Shown here: positions 38,063 to 50,561 of the stretch, in pieces | How the letters are laid out: the number at the start of each line of letters is the position of its first letter | Position numbering within the stretch: the first letter of the stretch is position 1 | Source: Vespa crabro | Lineage: Eukaryota; Arthropoda; Insecta; Hymenoptera; Vespidae | Assembly: GCF_910589235.1 (NCBI RefSeq) | Contig: NC_060967.1 | Location: forward strand, 3,149,938 to 3,213,937 | DNA: 64,000 nucleotides | Direction: 5' to 3' | Translations under genes and position numbers: made by a program | Notes under the pieces: model-generated | Told to the model about the DNA's origin: nothing | Database searches by the model: none | The model's input: only the letters and a program-made list of their open reading frames with translations

Positions 38063-41000
38063 TTACCAGTCATAATCGTGCTGATGAAACGGATTGGTGC
38101 ATGGTTGTTGGGCGTGCAGATGGGTCTCTATTGGAGGTGGCTTTGCCAAATCGTATTCTTTACCTACCACCTCATTATAAACCTAAAACAAAAATAGATT
38201 ATCGATAGTTTTTTATCATCAAGGCCGACGCATCATGGAAGATCGATCGGAGGATACGAGATCGGGACTATTTTATAGCGTTCAGAGAGTATAGCCTTCT
38301 GTAGAAGTCGCTCTTTTTTTTTTGTTTTCCGAGCGTCATAAAAATGTCTTATTAGTTTTCTTTTTTGTTTTGTTTTTTTTTCGTTTGTTTTTTTTTTCTT
38401 TGGAATTGTCATTCCAAAGTTTTGTTTCGTTTTGTCTTTTTCTTTTCTTTTTAATTGGTATGATTTTACTAAACCTTGAAGCTCCTACGGATATACTCGT
38501 CCTCTCCTTTGCCGGTCATACCGTAATTATATCCGCCGCCACCGCCGCCGCCGCCGCCATTCAGGAATGGATTCGTTGGGTTGACCGCACCTATAGATCG
38601 ATCATAATGGTTCAGCATAGATATTATGGATTACAGGTCTATTATAATATACTAGATTATTCTATAGAAATTATTATTATATAGTAATTCTAACTAATGT
38701 ACTAACAAACGCAAATAGATAATCCTAGAACGGGATAGGAAATACATAATCACTGCAGAATTCTTAGCAACATAAACAAAAAGTAATGGCGGAGATGTAT
38801 CTATACCAATTTTGGAATTATATTTAGGTGTACAAAAAAATACGGTGTTCCATGAATGGGTCTGGATTTTAATCTATGATTAACCTGCATTTTGTGAACG
38901 GTGTTTTAAATCATTAAACCCAGTTCACTCAGTAAATTCCATTGTTCCGTAGACTCTTACCTCCGTTAACTCCAGGGACATCTAAGTTACCGCCAGTGGT
39001 TTGGTAGGTCGCACCATATCCAGATTCTTGATTAGCCAGTTCGTGGAGCCGAGTGGAACTGAGTGCTCTCGGAATAGCATTGCTTGGTACACCATGAGGC
39101 GCTAGATGCGTAACCTCGGCTACTTGATGAGGATCCTCGGTTTGCGGTAAATCAGAAACAAAGCCTGTATCTTTCCTGTAAAAGTTGATGAAAATGAAGG
39201 CCGCTAAAACAACAAGGCAGGTGAGGCCGTAAACTCGGAAGGTCGTCGTGGTACCTGAAAAATAAAAGTTATAATGAATTTTTTCTTATCGTATTATATA
39301 TTTCGGATTATATATTATTTTCACTTGCCATAAGCAGTGACAAACATGCCACCAATCACCGCACCACATCCTCTTCCAAGACCATGATGTAATCCTTGAA
39401 GAACTCCTTGGGCACTCGAACGCAAATGTTGCGGCGTGTTATGGGCGATGTAACTACAACAGGCTGCCCAAACTGCGGCATGAGTGATCCCTTGAATAAA
39501 TTCGAAAGGTAAAACCCACCACGGCTTGACGAGCCAAGATATATAAAGGAAACGTATTACGTTTCCAGCTAAACCAAGGCATAGAACCTACAAAAGTACA
39601 ACTTTTATTGCAAATCTTATCGCAATAATGTTGTTTATATTTTTTCGATCGATATGTCTACCTTAACGTGACCAATTTGTGTAATCAATTTGAAACTGAA
39701 GAAATAGGCGAAGATCTCGGAAATATGATTTATCACGGAGGCAACGCCGAAGAGAGTAGGTGAACCACCGTAATCTTGAAGATGCCAGAAAAGAAAAGTG
39801 AAGATGAGTCCGATACCGAAACCCATCCACCAAGCGACGAAAAGGAAAGAACTACATTTGAGATCTTTAAATTGTTTCAGAACTGTAACCCATTCTGGAA
39901 TCTCTCGTATCGTTTGAGCGAACATTTTTGTCTGAGGAGAAAAAACGAAAAGAAATGATTTTTTTCCCTCATGCTTTCTACTTTTGTCGAGTTTTAATTA
40001 AATGAAAAGAGTACAGACTTGGCCTTCCGGAGGCAACGGCTTTGGATTGACCGCGGCCGAGGAATCCTGCAGGCCTGGAAGATTCAACTGTTGTGACAGC
40101 TGACTCTGAAGCTGTTCTTCTCTGGTTGGTTCAGCCGGTACTTTCGCCACTTCCTATTACAAGAATGTTCTTCGTTCAATTCTGCTCTTTATTTATTTAT
40201 TTGATTTTTTTTCTTATCTATTCATGAAGCAAAAGCTCACCGGTTCAGAAGCAACGACGTCATATTTGAAATTTATCTGTAACGCCGTTATAAGCGCAGC
40301 ACCCATAAGAACGCAAAAGATGGCGAAGCAAATCGTATAATTCTTTTCTCTAGCATCCGGATCGCAAGGATGATCTGGGAAAGCCGTACTATGATCGAGA
40401 GCAATACCAACAAAGAACATGGCCAATCCCCATCCTAAACTTCCGAACATTCGTTGATGTCCGTACCTATGGAAGTTTAAAATCACGAAGAATAATGATT
40501 TATCATGTTTTTATTTTATCAATAGTTAATACGTTTTACCTATCGGCATCTTCACCGAGTAAAGTAATCACAGCAGAGTCTGCGAGTGTTATGGCAGGAG
40601 CTGAGAAAAATTCGCCAACTACGACTAACAATAATAAGAGGAAGAACGTTTTGTGTATATCCTGAAAAAAAAAGAAGATCCATTGTTTGATAGTATGAAA
40701 AAGAGAAATAAAAATCTGAAATAGATGGATAGAAAGGAAGAAATCGTAGGAGTTATAAAAATAGATTCTACATGTGGATTATTGTCTTACGTAGACAAGT
40801 TGATTAAAGTATCCTGGTTCATTAACAATCCGTTCATGGCATATTTTTTCATATACCAATGAAATAAAAAACATACCGGTAATCTGTATACGATGGAACT
40901 GAAAAGTGGCTTGACCCAACCATTGTTCTCCTTCTCGTTATAATTAACGGCATAGGTAACTGGCAGAGGACTTTGTCCGACTGAATTTCGCACATTTCGT

Positions 41001-42487
41001 TTGTTTCTAACTAATGTTTCGTCCTGGAATGCCTCATCTTTTCCCTCTTCTCTCTCTTCGAACTCTTCTTCCTCCAAAGACAACAGTTTCCGTAGACTCT
41101 TCATACTTGACCATGTAGCCTCGTTGTTATCAAAATTAGCATGAGATATTTCCTGATCTTGATGAATCTCACGACGAACCATCATCTTTTCTTTTGGTGG
41201 CTTCATTCTTTCCTTTGTTCGACCTTGATACGCCTTTTTAGGTACTCTACCTGCTTCAAGGGGCTCATTCTACGAGAAATAATCAAAATAAAAAAATACT
41301 TATTAGTAAATTTGTTTGGATTAATCATGGATTTCACGAAAGACGCGACATTACTTACTTTGAGAAAACGTTTATATTCGAGCACATCAGCGGGACGATT
41401 TTTTCGTTGTAAAGCCTCGAAATCGATGATCTTTGCATTAGGATCGCTAGTATCGTCCTCGAAAACCAATTGCTCGTATCTCAGATCTCCGGAAGAAGTA
41501 TTCTCTTCGTTCGAAGCAGCTCGACGTTTTCTTACTCGATTATTTTCAAGATCATAGATTGTATGAGCTTCCTCGTTGTTATTATCATTGATCTTCTTAA
41601 TCTCATTTTGCTCGATCACATCAGTCTTAGCTTGATCATCGAATGCTTTTGTACGATCGAAGATCTCGTTATCGTCGGCGTTTCGTCTTAATCTTTCGAA
41701 GACGACGTTTGCCGCGACTTCCAAGTATTCATCTTCGGTTGGAGCATGATAACATTCGTCCAGATCAATCGATCTCTTAACGATCCTCTGTCCCGGGCTG
41801 GATGCCTTCAAGAAACTAGTATAATTCTCTTTGACCATACAACTCGTAGCAGGAGGTTGAATGAAGCCCAGAGGTAGCGTAAAAATAATCCAACAGGAAA
41901 GAGAAGCTAACAGAATCAGCTTACCTTTTTGCCATCTATGAAGTTCGAATCGATATAAATTATCTACATAAAAAGCTTATTTTTAATGAAACACAATTTT
42001 AAAGATTCTGTAGGAATAAAAAGAAAAAAAAATATTATACAACAGAACATCCAAAGAAAACTCACCTGTCAGCCAAAGAACCCCAGAAAGGTGCACTAAG
42101 GAATTCAATGAGAGGTCTGATTCCAATAAGTAAACCGCATTGAGCTGCATTCATACCCATTTGCTTGAAATAAACTCCCATAAGAGGAAAGAGAGAGCCG
42201 AAGGCCGAATAGAAGAAGAAGTAAAAGGTCTTGACCGTGAGAAGTTCTTGATCGACGGAACCAAAGAGGTATTCTAAGAAGTCACTCTTACCCCTAATCT
42301 TGTGCGTGGCTTCCTTGGGTTCGGGATATAGAGTAGGGTCGACCTCACCCTGAGCTTGAGGATCGACCATGGGCCTGACTCCTGGCACCTGAGGAAGATT
42401 CCTTCCGGATGCCGTATGTTGCTCATCCTGTCCAATTGTTCCTTCCTGTACGCCATAGTCGTAATCCTCGTGGCCATAGTTCTGCAT
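38063..42487 (-). CDS. Mfsd6: Major facilitator superfamily domain-containing protein 6 (MFSD6) transporter
   Basis: Eleven minus-strand exons join in phase: 42066-42487, 41359-41935, 40877-41269, 40540-40661, 40241-40466, 40019-40153, 39662-39931, 39329-39587, 38961-39254, 38475-38590 and 38063-38182 (977 residues). The first transmembrane helices (about residues 85-175) carry GSLFPLMGVYFKQMGM, the IRPLIEFLSAPFWGSLADR signature and LPLGFIQPP. A long polar loop, rich in acidic and Arg residues, follows (about 180-450). The second half has FFSAPAITLADSA, GEDADRYGHQRMFGSLGWG, further helices and a last helix near 810-830. This matches the MFSD6 family, multi-pass membrane proteins of unclear substrate. 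The eighth intron is GC-AG (exon ends TTATG, intron starts GCAAGT at 39328); only this keeps the frame. The tail has a nine-Gly run, then either stops at 38469-38471 or splices in phase to a final exon ending NPFHQHDYDW. Confidence 0.93.
38533..38559 (+). repeat. (GCC)n triplet run encoding poly-Gly in Mfsd6
   Basis: CCGCCGCC-type repeats (GGC on the coding strand) give nine consecutive glycines in the penultimate Mfsd6 exon. Confidence 0.85.
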
Positions 42488-42820
42488 GGCTTTAATTCAC
42501 CGGCCAATTTACTTTCTCTCTCTCTCTCTCCTCCTTCTCTTCTCCTTTAGAAGAGAACTAACAATCTTTGCTCTTGTTCGAAAGTTTTTCAGAGATTATT
42601 CTGTCGAATCCTCGGTGGGTGCCTCTTTCCTCTCGTATAACCACGTCCCAATCCCTTTAAAGTACCCAGTCGAATCAATGTCCCGAGCGTGCGCCACCTA
42701 CTCCATTCGCGAAATCGATAGTTCAGTCAGTGCGCCAGCGCAACTTCCCCTTCGACTTTCTTTAGACAACCGCGAAATCTCGCCCGCCAAAAGCTTTACG
42801 TCTTGTCTCGTCTAGAATAT
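42488..42820 (-). promoter_or_regulatory. Mfsd6 5' leader and promoter region
   Basis: Region directly upstream of the Mfsd6 start codon. It is less AT-rich and richer in CpG than the flank beyond 42820, and has a TC run at 42512-42545. No TATA box is obvious. The plus-strand open frame 42486-42815 is read as a chance frame. Confidence 0.35.
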
Positions 42821-42960
42821 TAATTCGATAATCCTCAAAGTTAATAATAAATACGTTTATATTTACTATTGTACAAGGCCAGTCTAAAATAGAAATGTTT
42901 AAGTATTGAAATTTTATATCGAAATTATTTTAAGTTTCTCCCATGTTACCGTCTTTTTAA
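42821..42960 (+). repeat. Diverged direct repeat, copy 1
   Basis: Starts TAATTCGATAATCCTCAAA and carries ATTATTTTAAGTTTCT near its end. A diverged copy lies 299 bases downstream at 43120-43245. Confidence 0.6.
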
Positions 42961-43119
42961 TGTTTAATCGAATATATTAATGTTTAAATATTTATTTATT
43001 GCAATTCACGTATATTACAAATTGTTTAAATAATTGCAAAATTATCAAAAGTATTTATTTATAAGTTTACGCGTTTAGATAGAGTTTCGATGTGTACTCG
43101 TTGAAATGTAAAAGAAAAT

Positions 43120-43245
43120 TAATTCGATAATCCTCAAAATTAATTAAAAGACCGATTGTTTACGTTTCACAAAGCCAATTACCTAGAGATGAAAATTTTT
43201 TAATTAAAATTATTTTAAGTTTCTTGTGCGTAACTATCTTTATAA
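43120..43245 (+). repeat. Diverged direct repeat, copy 2
   Basis: Same start and end motifs as 42821-42960, with a poorly matching middle. Confidence 0.6.
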
Positions 43246-43959
43246 AAAAAAATCAAAAATTCAAAAAAGATATGTCCTAGATTAAACCTTCGGCTTTAAA
43301 ATAAGACATTGTTCATCAAAATCGGTCAAGAATTACGTATGTTCTCATTGATGGCGTAAACCAATATAACGTCAGGGGTAGTGAACAACATTAACGCACA
43401 TTACTCGTTTATATATCAAAGTTCATGCATGTTTCGCCGAGATAAACTGAATTATATGTTTGTATTTTTATATATCTAAAACATGATGATATGATAATCG
43501 TAAAATGACTCGTAATGATTCGATTAGAATTGCAAGTTCGGCTTAATGTATCTTTCGCGATGACAAAATATTATTCGAATTGACGTTGAACGTTTTTTTT
43601 TTTTTTTTTCAAAACTGTTATACGTATCGAACGCGTATGTACATATACGCACATATAAGTGATTACGATTTGATATTTCTAATCATTTTGGGGTCAAAAT
43701 TTCACCCATGATAACCTTTAATAATTGAGAGGAGACATGCGTGGAAAGAAACTTGCAAAACGAAGCGTCATATTCTCCTTTGCAATGCGCTTGGACGTCT
43801 CTGACCTCCTTTCTCAACGATGACATAATTCGTCTTTATATTTCCTTTTCCGCTTCTTTCTTTCGTCGATAAAGGGATCGAGCTATACAATTACGTTCGT
43901 ACGAATGTCGATGGAAGCGCAATGTAGAGTTGCAATATAAATGCAATAAAGAGAAATAA

Positions 43960-44016
<57 letters not shown>

Positions 44017-45509
44017 TAGCTACTATCACAATGAACAATTCGTCAAATATAAAATAAAATAAACTAATTAAATTTGGATAATGGAAAATATAAATACTTT
44101 ATGGATTATACCGATTGGTTTTGGTTTTGTTCTATATAACATAGTCTTAATGCACAGACAGCTTATGAACAACTAATTGGCATAGAATTAATGAGTAATG
44201 CTTTCTTCTTTTCTCCCTCATCCTATAAATCGATAGATAATTTGATCATAGATATTTCATACATGGCAACATTATTCCGATAAGTATATTTAGGTTGTCA
44301 TATTAATGTTAATTATTATTAAATTAATAGGGAATGTGTACACTAAATTAGGATATCTCATTGTAATTGACAACTTTTTTTTTCTATATCTCTGTTATAA
44401 TTCATAAAGTTTCCAATAATACCTATCGAGTTTTTTTCGAGTGTGGCCTTTCGAGCAACCTTTTGTATCAGGTTCACTGGAATAATTCGAATTTACAGGA
44501 AGGAATCGAGCCGTGAGCCTTTCGCTCTGATTAAAAAACCAACGAGAAGGATCGATCGAAGCGACGACTAACGGACGAACCATATCTGAGAACGGCATGT
44601 GTCTGGAAAGAACAGAATCTAGAGACGCATATATTTCCTATCTATTGCTACTCGAGATTAACACGCGTTGGTCGCGTGCGAATCTTTCTCTCTAATCACC
44701 GCGATAATGACTCGTTGAAAAGAGCTTCGGTTGTTAACCGATCACCTTTCGATCGATCGATCTCAAAGCGTAGAGATTTTAAAACGATTAAATTACTTGT
44801 AATAATTAAAATTAGATCATTCGTTATTTTTCATATCAAATTATCAAATTTTAAATCAATCGATTTAATAATCCCATCGTGCAATATCTACAAAAAAGGA
44901 ATAATATTGCTGTATGAAGTTTTGTATTTAAGAGTTATTTGTATACATGAGTTTTGGATATTACGAAAGAACAAATTGATTTGAAAATGATCTGACGTTG
45001 TAGATAGTTGATCTTCGATGAAATAATAATAATAATAATAATAATCGTAGGACTTTTGAAAAATTTCGTAAAGTAGTTTTTTATTTTTATTTTTTTTATT
45101 TTAATTTAAAGTCTGTTTGATTATCATCTGGTGTATGCGTGAACGACGTATGAACAGCGTATGCATGACGCCTCGATGCGTCAGAGAGAAACGAAAGCGC
45201 TGCATGTTCGTCCTTGACATCCTGATTTAATGGACTGTGTTAACATCATCTTTCATATTTTCAAGAAAGATAAAATATCGAAATGAATGAAAAAAAAGTA
45301 ATGGACTTTAAAAAAGAGATTCATTGTGAATGGATAAAAACTTGAATTGTTAATAAATAATTTGTTTATTCGATTGTCATGCTACGATATTCATAAAATA
45401 TGTAGGTATAATAACGTTTAGACTTAATTAAATATTAATTATGTACAAGTTGCATCATATCGATGATGCTTGTTGAATAGACGTGCATGCTTGATGCGAG
45501 TCAATTAAT
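43246..45509. other. Intergenic, no gene seen
   Basis: AT-rich. Holds a long (GA)n tract at 43962-44014 and an (AAT)n run near 45025-45045. Open frames at 44395-44598 and 44676-44984 have no recognisable features. Confidence 0.45.
43962..44014 (+). repeat. (GA)n microsatellite
   Basis: About 50 bases of pure GA. Confidence 0.95.
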
Positions 45510-45977
45510 TTAGTTTTGCGAGTTTAAGATAACTCGTGGGATCAGATCCATACGAGAACGGTCAGGAACAGCTGCAGAAGTTGAGGATGGTGCTGGTTTC
45601 GGTGGTCCTTGGAACATACAGGTTTTGGCAGTTTTTAAAAGACGACCATTATTTGCGGTTCTCCAATAAACCGTACGGACTGCCTGCTTTCCGGCTACGT
45701 AACTAACTGAACCACCAATCAACATCTGTAACGAAAAACGTAACATTATGTTCTTTTTATTCTCAGAATTTTTTTTGTCCTTTTTCTTTAAAAGGACAAA
45801 ATATAAGTCGTCAAATACTCCGAAGAAATATATTTTAAAATTCACACATATGCAAATAGATAGATACTCGTTCAGACGTAAGCAGTGTATCACTGCACTT
45901 CTTAACAATTATTCCAAATCCAAACGATCAAATATATATACATATATTTAAGAAAAAAAATAAAGAAGAAACGTACC
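45510..45977 (-). CDS. Small unrecognised protein (71 residues)
   Basis: The coding part is one exon, 45510-45725, whose first codon is the ATG immediately after a strong acceptor (TTTTCGTTACAG). An upstream non-coding exon ends at 45977 with a good donor (AAAG then GTACGT). The 71-residue product begins with a weakly hydrophobic MLIGGSVSYVAGKQAV segment, then a basic stretch (VYWRTANNGRLLKTAK), then a Pro/Ser-rich tail. The N-terminal LIxGSV pattern faintly resembles the start of MICOS subunit MIC13/QIL1, but the rest does not fit, so I assign no function. TTTATT at about 45365 would read AATAAA on this strand. The composition and clean splice context make a real gene likely. Confidence 0.5.
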
Positions 45978-46060
45978 TTTATAGTATTGGCTTATACTGA
46001 TTTCAATGACTAGATAGTATGAATATAACTGTTCTTCCAGTTATATTTCCAATGCCAGAA

Positions 46061-47209
46061 CAAGGCTTCGATCTTTTGTTTCCTTGTCTCTACCTCATTC
46101 GTGGTTCTTCGCTTAGAAGTGTGATAGACTGATGAAAGAGCGCTCACTCCGGATAATTTATACGATAAATCGAGTGTCACGCGTCATCGAGATAGCGTCA
46201 TTCACGACGTACGATTCGTTCGTATTACTTGGAAAATCTCTCACCGATTGGTGCTGGGATAAAGACATATTAATATTTTTTTCTCCATTCCCTCGCGTCT
46301 CATCATCCTTCATCACGTGAAAGATATAGATAAATCGTTAGAATTTCTCTCGAACAAAAGCCGGATCAAACTCGAAACTTTCGTCATTTTTCCAGAAATT
46401 TTATCGTTTTTTATGCGACCGACAATTATAAAAATTTGTATATTTTGTATTTACTTATATTCGATTGCGATATTAGTTGTTCTGTTGCATCGCACAAAAA
46501 CAATTATTTCTTTATCTCTCGTATTGAGTTTGTAGAAAGTAAGTACTTATGTTATCTATATATATTTTCTTTTTACCCTCTCCCATCTCGTGAACATCTT
46601 GTGCACGTTGATAAAAGACGTAATCCACCTTCAGAGATAATGCTTGAGAAAGTTCCGTTCACGTGTCAATGGAAAATTTATGACGATTAAAAGAGGTTCA
46701 CTCGGGTCGCACAATTGAAGTAATACATATATACATATGTGTAACAATTTTACTAAAGCATTCATGAAATAAGACGTAACATGAGTTTGCGAAGTATGTC
46801 GAGTAAACAAGATGACATAGTGAAAATTTTACATTATTTTTTTATTTATAATTTGTCAATTATGAAATTGTCGAATAATTGTAGAAATCTATAATGTTAA
46901 CGATATGATGAAACAAATGATTTGTTTCACATTCATATGGGACGATTACCGGTGCCAATGAGTCTGGAGCGGTAACAACTTGTTTTCTTATCTTTAAAGA
47001 GCACGCTTCTTCCTTATCATAAAGTATTTTATCCACTTTCCATTTGGCTTCAATATTTCTTTCTCTATTTTTTTTTTTTTTTCTTTTATCATTTATACAA
47101 CCATATCGTATTCGAAACAAGATAAATGATAAGATATTGAAAAGATATACTTATAGCTAAAAATAGAAAATTTTAATCAACGTACATTTTCTCATACATT
47201 ATTTGTAAA
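46061..47209. other. Intergenic, no gene seen
   Basis: No supportable gene. Short plus-strand frames (46132-46690) have no domain features; the A/T content is high throughout. The segment next to 46061 is the likely promoter of the small minus-strand gene. Confidence 0.4.
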
Positions 47210-47877
47210 AACAGGTACTTTATATTTAATTAATTGTTAAACTTCTTTATGGATTACAAGCACTTATTAAGAATATTATTTATTTGATTATTGATAAACA
47301 AATTGTTAACATTTAGATATTCCAAATAATAGTTTAAAAGTTCATGAAAATCTCTTTACAATGCAAGATTTTATAATTATTGTCAAAGTATCATTAACAT
47401 TGATAAGTTTAAATGATTAATAGTTATTATTTTTCGAAGAAGAAATCTTCAAAATAGTAGTATGTAGAAGATTCTAAAGGTTTTCTTGATTGATATAATA
47501 AAAGTTCATGAAAATGTTCATAATACTAATTTATCTTTGCCAAGAGTTATGGCGTATTAACTTAAATATGTATGACTGATTAAAAATATAATTTATATAA
47601 CTTCCAGAAATATATTATAAACATTTAAATATTTAAAATATTCTATAGACTCTAAGGAATAATAAGAAACTGTAAAAGTTAATAATAAATACTTAATAAT
47701 TGAGAAATAAATTATTAAAGTTTATCGTATATATTTATGTATTCGGTATATCTATATATGTAAGTGGCTATAATCGACTACCATATTGTCGCAAAAATGT
47801 TCGATTTGTAATAGGAACATAGAAAAGTAGAGGAGGTTACTCAATAAAAGGCGCGAAAATATAGTTAAGATTGTGAC

Positions 47878-48021
47878 GCTAGATGGTACTAGGGATATTA
47901 AAAGAGTCTATTATTAAGACTTTTAGTACTTGCTGCTCCGCTAGATGGCACAAGTGGTATTGAAAATTCCATCTCTGATAATTTAGTACTTGTTCCCATA
48001 CTAGATGGCGCCAGAGATATT
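47878..48021 (+). repeat. Three tandem 60-62 bp units with CTCF-like cores (left arm)
   Basis: Units begin at the CTAGATGG cores at 47879, 47941 and 48001. The second reads CCGCTAGATGGCAC, which agrees with the vertebrate CTCF consensus CCASYAGRKGGCRS at all but one position. The third has CTAGATGGCGCC. Each core is followed by a GATATT/GGTATT stretch. Confidence 0.6.
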
Positions 48022-48347
48022 TTGTTCTAAAATGTCTAAAGATATTTTCAGGAAGAAAAGAATGAAAAAGATTTATGTTAAACATTTTATTTTCATTTTT
48101 ATTGAATAATATATAAAAAATACATTGTATTCGATACATGTATTCGATAAGAAATTCGCTTTATCATATCAATTGAACTTTAATATAATATCATATAATA
48201 CAATATAAATATATAATTTAATATAGAATATATAGAAATGTGTAAAATATAATTATAATTATAATTATAAGTGTCTAATAATATAATTAACAATTTATTT
48301 TTTAATGTATTTTTTATTATAATCATATCATTAGTAAAAATGGTTTT

Positions 48348-48490
48348 AATATCCCTGTCGCCATCTAGCAAGGAAACAAGAACTAAATTATTAAAGATGG
48401 ACTTTTCAATACTACTTGTGCCATCTAGCGGAGCAATGAGTACTAGAAGTCTTAATAATAGATTTTTTAATACCCCTGGCACCATCTACC
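48348..48490 (-). repeat. Three tandem 60-61 bp units with CTCF-like cores (right arm, inverted)
   Basis: Cores in reverse orientation at about 48357-48369, 48418-48431 and 48478-48490. The middle one reads GTGCCATCTAGCGG, the reverse complement of CCGCTAGATGGCAC. They mirror the left-arm units in order and spacing. Confidence 0.6.
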
Positions 48491-49195
48491 ATCTCAATCT
48501 GAACTACATTTTCGCGCCTTTTATTAAGTAACCTTCTTTACTATTCTACGTTCCTATTACAAATCGAACATTTTTGCAACAATATGGTAGTCAATTACAG
48601 CCACTCACATATATAGATGTACTGAACATTGATATATATATATATACAGTAAACTTTAATAATTTATTTCTCAGTTACTTATAATTCTTTATTAACTTTT
48701 ACGGTCTTATATTATCCTTGAAAGTCTGTAAAACATTTTGAACATCTAAATATTTATAATTTATTCCTGGATGATAAATAAATTGCATTTTTAATCAGTG
48801 ATGTTTAGGTTAATACGTCACGGATATTATTTATAAAATAATTAATTATTAGGAATATTTCATGAACTTTTATAACATCATATCAATCGAAAGAGTCCTT
48901 AGAATGTTCTACATACTATAATTTATAATACTTCTTCCTGAAATCTTCATAAATAATTATTATTAATCGTTAAACCAATATTAATGAAACTTCGACAATA
49001 ATTATAAAATTTTCAATTACAAACAACTTTCCATGAACATTTAAAATATTATTTCTATCTACAGATTCTATAGAATATTTTCAATATCTAAATATTAACA
49101 ATTTGCTTTTGAAAATTAAATAAATAATACTCTTAACAAGTGCTTCTAATTCAAAAGATTTCACAATTATTAATTACAGAAATAAAGAATTTAGT

Positions 49196-50561
49196 AGAGC
49201 ATTTTAATTAAAATAATTAAATCTATTATATAGATCATTTAACAACAGCTCCTTCTATTTGATGCAATGATGAGAAATCTATTAAAGATGAGATGTCAAA
49301 TTCCTTCTATGTCAAACAATTGTTTTAACATATAGAATATTTACACAACATTTAAAAAAGAAACTGTAATGAGCATAGCACATTAAGTACCTGAAACATT
49401 AAATGTTATTATTACTTGATATCATAGTTTACAAAAATTAATATTTTCTTGAAAAACTACAGTAATTGAAATATTACTAATAAACACAAAAGATAGAGTG
49501 ATGAATAATAGAATTTGCATGCACAATTATTCATTTTTACTGTCTTGTGATTTATAATTATAGATATTTATAATAAAAAATTTCAATTACCATCTTCATT
49601 ACAGATACAATCTTAATTTTGCAAAATGTTGATTTTTTCAAATATAATAAATTATAAGAACTGCCATGATCTATCTGCACTATTTGCACTGAATGGTAAC
49701 ATTATATTTACAATGTCTCATCTATAAAATCACAGAGATCTACGACATAAAAATATTATATACAAGAACAAGATCTATAATTCGTAATATTATGAAATAT
49801 TGATAGTAAAGTGTAATACCATTTCATATGCATTTCAATTTTTTAAACTTGAAGACTGCCTTTCTATAGATACTTTCTGACAATCTATTACATGAAATGA
49901 CAAATTAACTGTATTGTTCTTCGATTTAAATCAATTTACAACATTATTAAATAAAAAGTACCTGTTTTTATAATATCAGCTTCAAATTTAAATAAAATAT
50001 AGAATGACATTGCCTACAATTATATTGCAAAAAATAACATTGCAAACATTAATGAAACAGTAATAATAAAACTTGTTACATTCAAATATTTTTGTTGCAT
50101 AAGTATTAAATAATTTATAGTATGTATTTAGTTTTGTCATATTTAAATACAATATTTGATCTTTGTTTAAACATTATATAACTATTAACGTACCTTGAAT
50201 GTAAAGTAATTTTAATAAAAAATTTCGTTAGACTTGCAGTCACTGGAGGACAGTGAATAAAACAAAAACAAATGCGCGATCCGTAGACGACTTTGAGTGT
50301 TATTGGAATCAGTCTTCTGTTGTATTTTAGTAAGTAAACAGTTTTCTTTTTATATACATTCGCTAGATTCATTTCTCTCATCGATTACTTTACTTTCATT
50401 TAAAAGATCTATAGTACTGATCTGTATTATTTGAATATTCCATTTGTTTTACCATAATATAAATATTAACATACCCTGAAGATAATGCAATTTTTATTAG
50501 TAATTTTGTTAAAAATTCAAAACAACAAACACACATGTGATTAACTTTTATAGTAGACATT
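49196..50561. other. AT-rich, probably intergenic; diverged repeats
   Basis: No gene supportable. 49715-49935 resembles 50844-51070 in direct orientation (both with TCTCATCTAT then CTACxACATAA and TGACAATCTAT motifs), suggesting an old local duplication. Confidence 0.4.

Larger units (their letters stand above)
47212..49195. repeat. Large imperfect inverted repeat (about 2 kb)
   Basis: The left arm (about 47212-48021) is the reverse complement of the right arm (about 48348-49195), with a roughly 325-bp AT-rich loop between. Agreement is highest near the loop: AAAAATGTTCGATTTGTAAT (47795-) and GGCGCGAAAAT (47850-) recur inverted in the right arm. It stays recognisable to the outer ends despite small indels. 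By eye the inner third agrees at about 85-90% and outer parts less. No ORF of note and no clear target duplication. It may be a foldback-type element or an old inverted duplication; its transcript would form a long hairpin. Confidence 0.85.

Noticed and set aside
37999..38208. Plus-strand 70-codon frame
   Set aside because: It is the antisense shadow of the last Mfsd6 exon, which has a good acceptor and fits in phase.
41141..41691. Plus-strand frames inside Mfsd6
   Set aside because: Antisense to the large polar loop exons.
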